The notes beneath the pieces were generated by a model. It was given only the letters and a program-made list of their open reading frames with translations, ran no database searches and was not told where the DNA came from. Below, in pieces: positions 63,899 to 64,000 of a DNA stretch of 64,000 bases (the stretch's first letter is position 1; every line of letters starts with the position of its first letter). The position numbers and the translations under genes are program-made. The stretch is from Pseudomonadota bacterium (GTDB lineage: Bacteria > Pseudomonadota > Gammaproteobacteria > CALCKW01): assembly GCA_039196715.1 (NCBI GenBank), contig JBCCUP010000007.1:30537-94536 (forward strand). The letters are read 5' to 3'.

Positions 63899-64000
63899 CC
63901 TGTGTCTCCTGTGTTGGGGGTTGCCACCGCGGCAGGTGTGTTACCGGTCGCGAGCGGGTAGAATACGAGGGCCGAGCGCCACCGCTGCCCGCTTGGCTCG

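Overview
The window is GC-rich, densely coded DNA with no rRNA, tRNA, insertion sequence, phage gene or CRISPR array that I can recognise. The gene set (E. coli-type ArgG, DjlA, YheS-type ABC-F, TrmO, DUF2959 lipoprotein, CysZ) suggests a gammaproteobacterium. The trimethylamine/TMAO genes suggest a marine or methylated-amine-using lifestyle. The taxonomic placement is inference.

Layout. 0.2-8.5 kb: unlinked metabolic genes (acyl-CoA ligase, FAD amine/amino-acid oxidase, SUOX-like molybdoenzyme, MFS carrier), then a MarR-reductase pair divergent from a PLP aminotransferase, with two identical 15-bp palindromes between them. 8.5-15.5 kb: a small membrane protein, etfBA with a clear terminator, a GNAT enzyme, an orphan betaine/TMAO-type binding protein, an SDR, a lytic-transglycosylase-like lipoprotein and argG. 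15.6-25.6 kb: a chemotaxis block, cheA-cheW-STAS-cheR-cheD-cheB on the minus strand, an HDOD gene, a CheX-like gene with cheY, and a chemoreceptor ending in a CheR-tether-like WEQF.

25.6-49.4 kb is the core: a methylated-amine island. It holds a TMAO ABC transporter (tmoX, tmoW, tmoV), TMAO demethylase (tdm), TMA monooxygenase (tmm), an ammonium transporter followed by a 56-aa membrane protein, and two paralogous sets of a glutamine-synthetase-like enzyme plus a glutamate synthase split into three proteins (amidotransferase, GXGXG, FMN domain). Module 2 (45.1-49.4 kb) matches mgsABC-gmaS of the N-methylglutamate pathway. Its FMN subunit has lost the Fe-S cysteines. Module 1 (26.6-33.3 kb) keeps them, uses a longer GS-like enzyme, and runs on into a 136-aa unknown protein, a nitrilase-family amidase and a 200-aa unknown protein. 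Module 1 is the best candidate for an undescribed pathway. Probable flow: TMA to TMAO (Tmm) or TMAO import (Tmo), then DMA plus formaldehyde (Tdm), then methylamine, then gamma-glutamylmethylamide (GmaS) and N-methylglutamate (MgsABC). The DMA-to-methylamine step and N-methylglutamate dehydrogenase are not in the window.

49.4-64 kb: an unknown anchored protein, a polyamine-type ABC importer operon (potA, potD, potB, potC), then housekeeping genes: ABC-F protein, TrmO, DUF2959 lipoprotein, DjlA, an AAA ATPase, an alpha/beta hydrolase, an AI-2E-family permease, an M23 peptidase and CysZ.

Start codons were moved from the longest reading frame where a ribosome binding site or family alignment supported it. 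Function calls rest on motif and sequence recognition from memory, without database searches.
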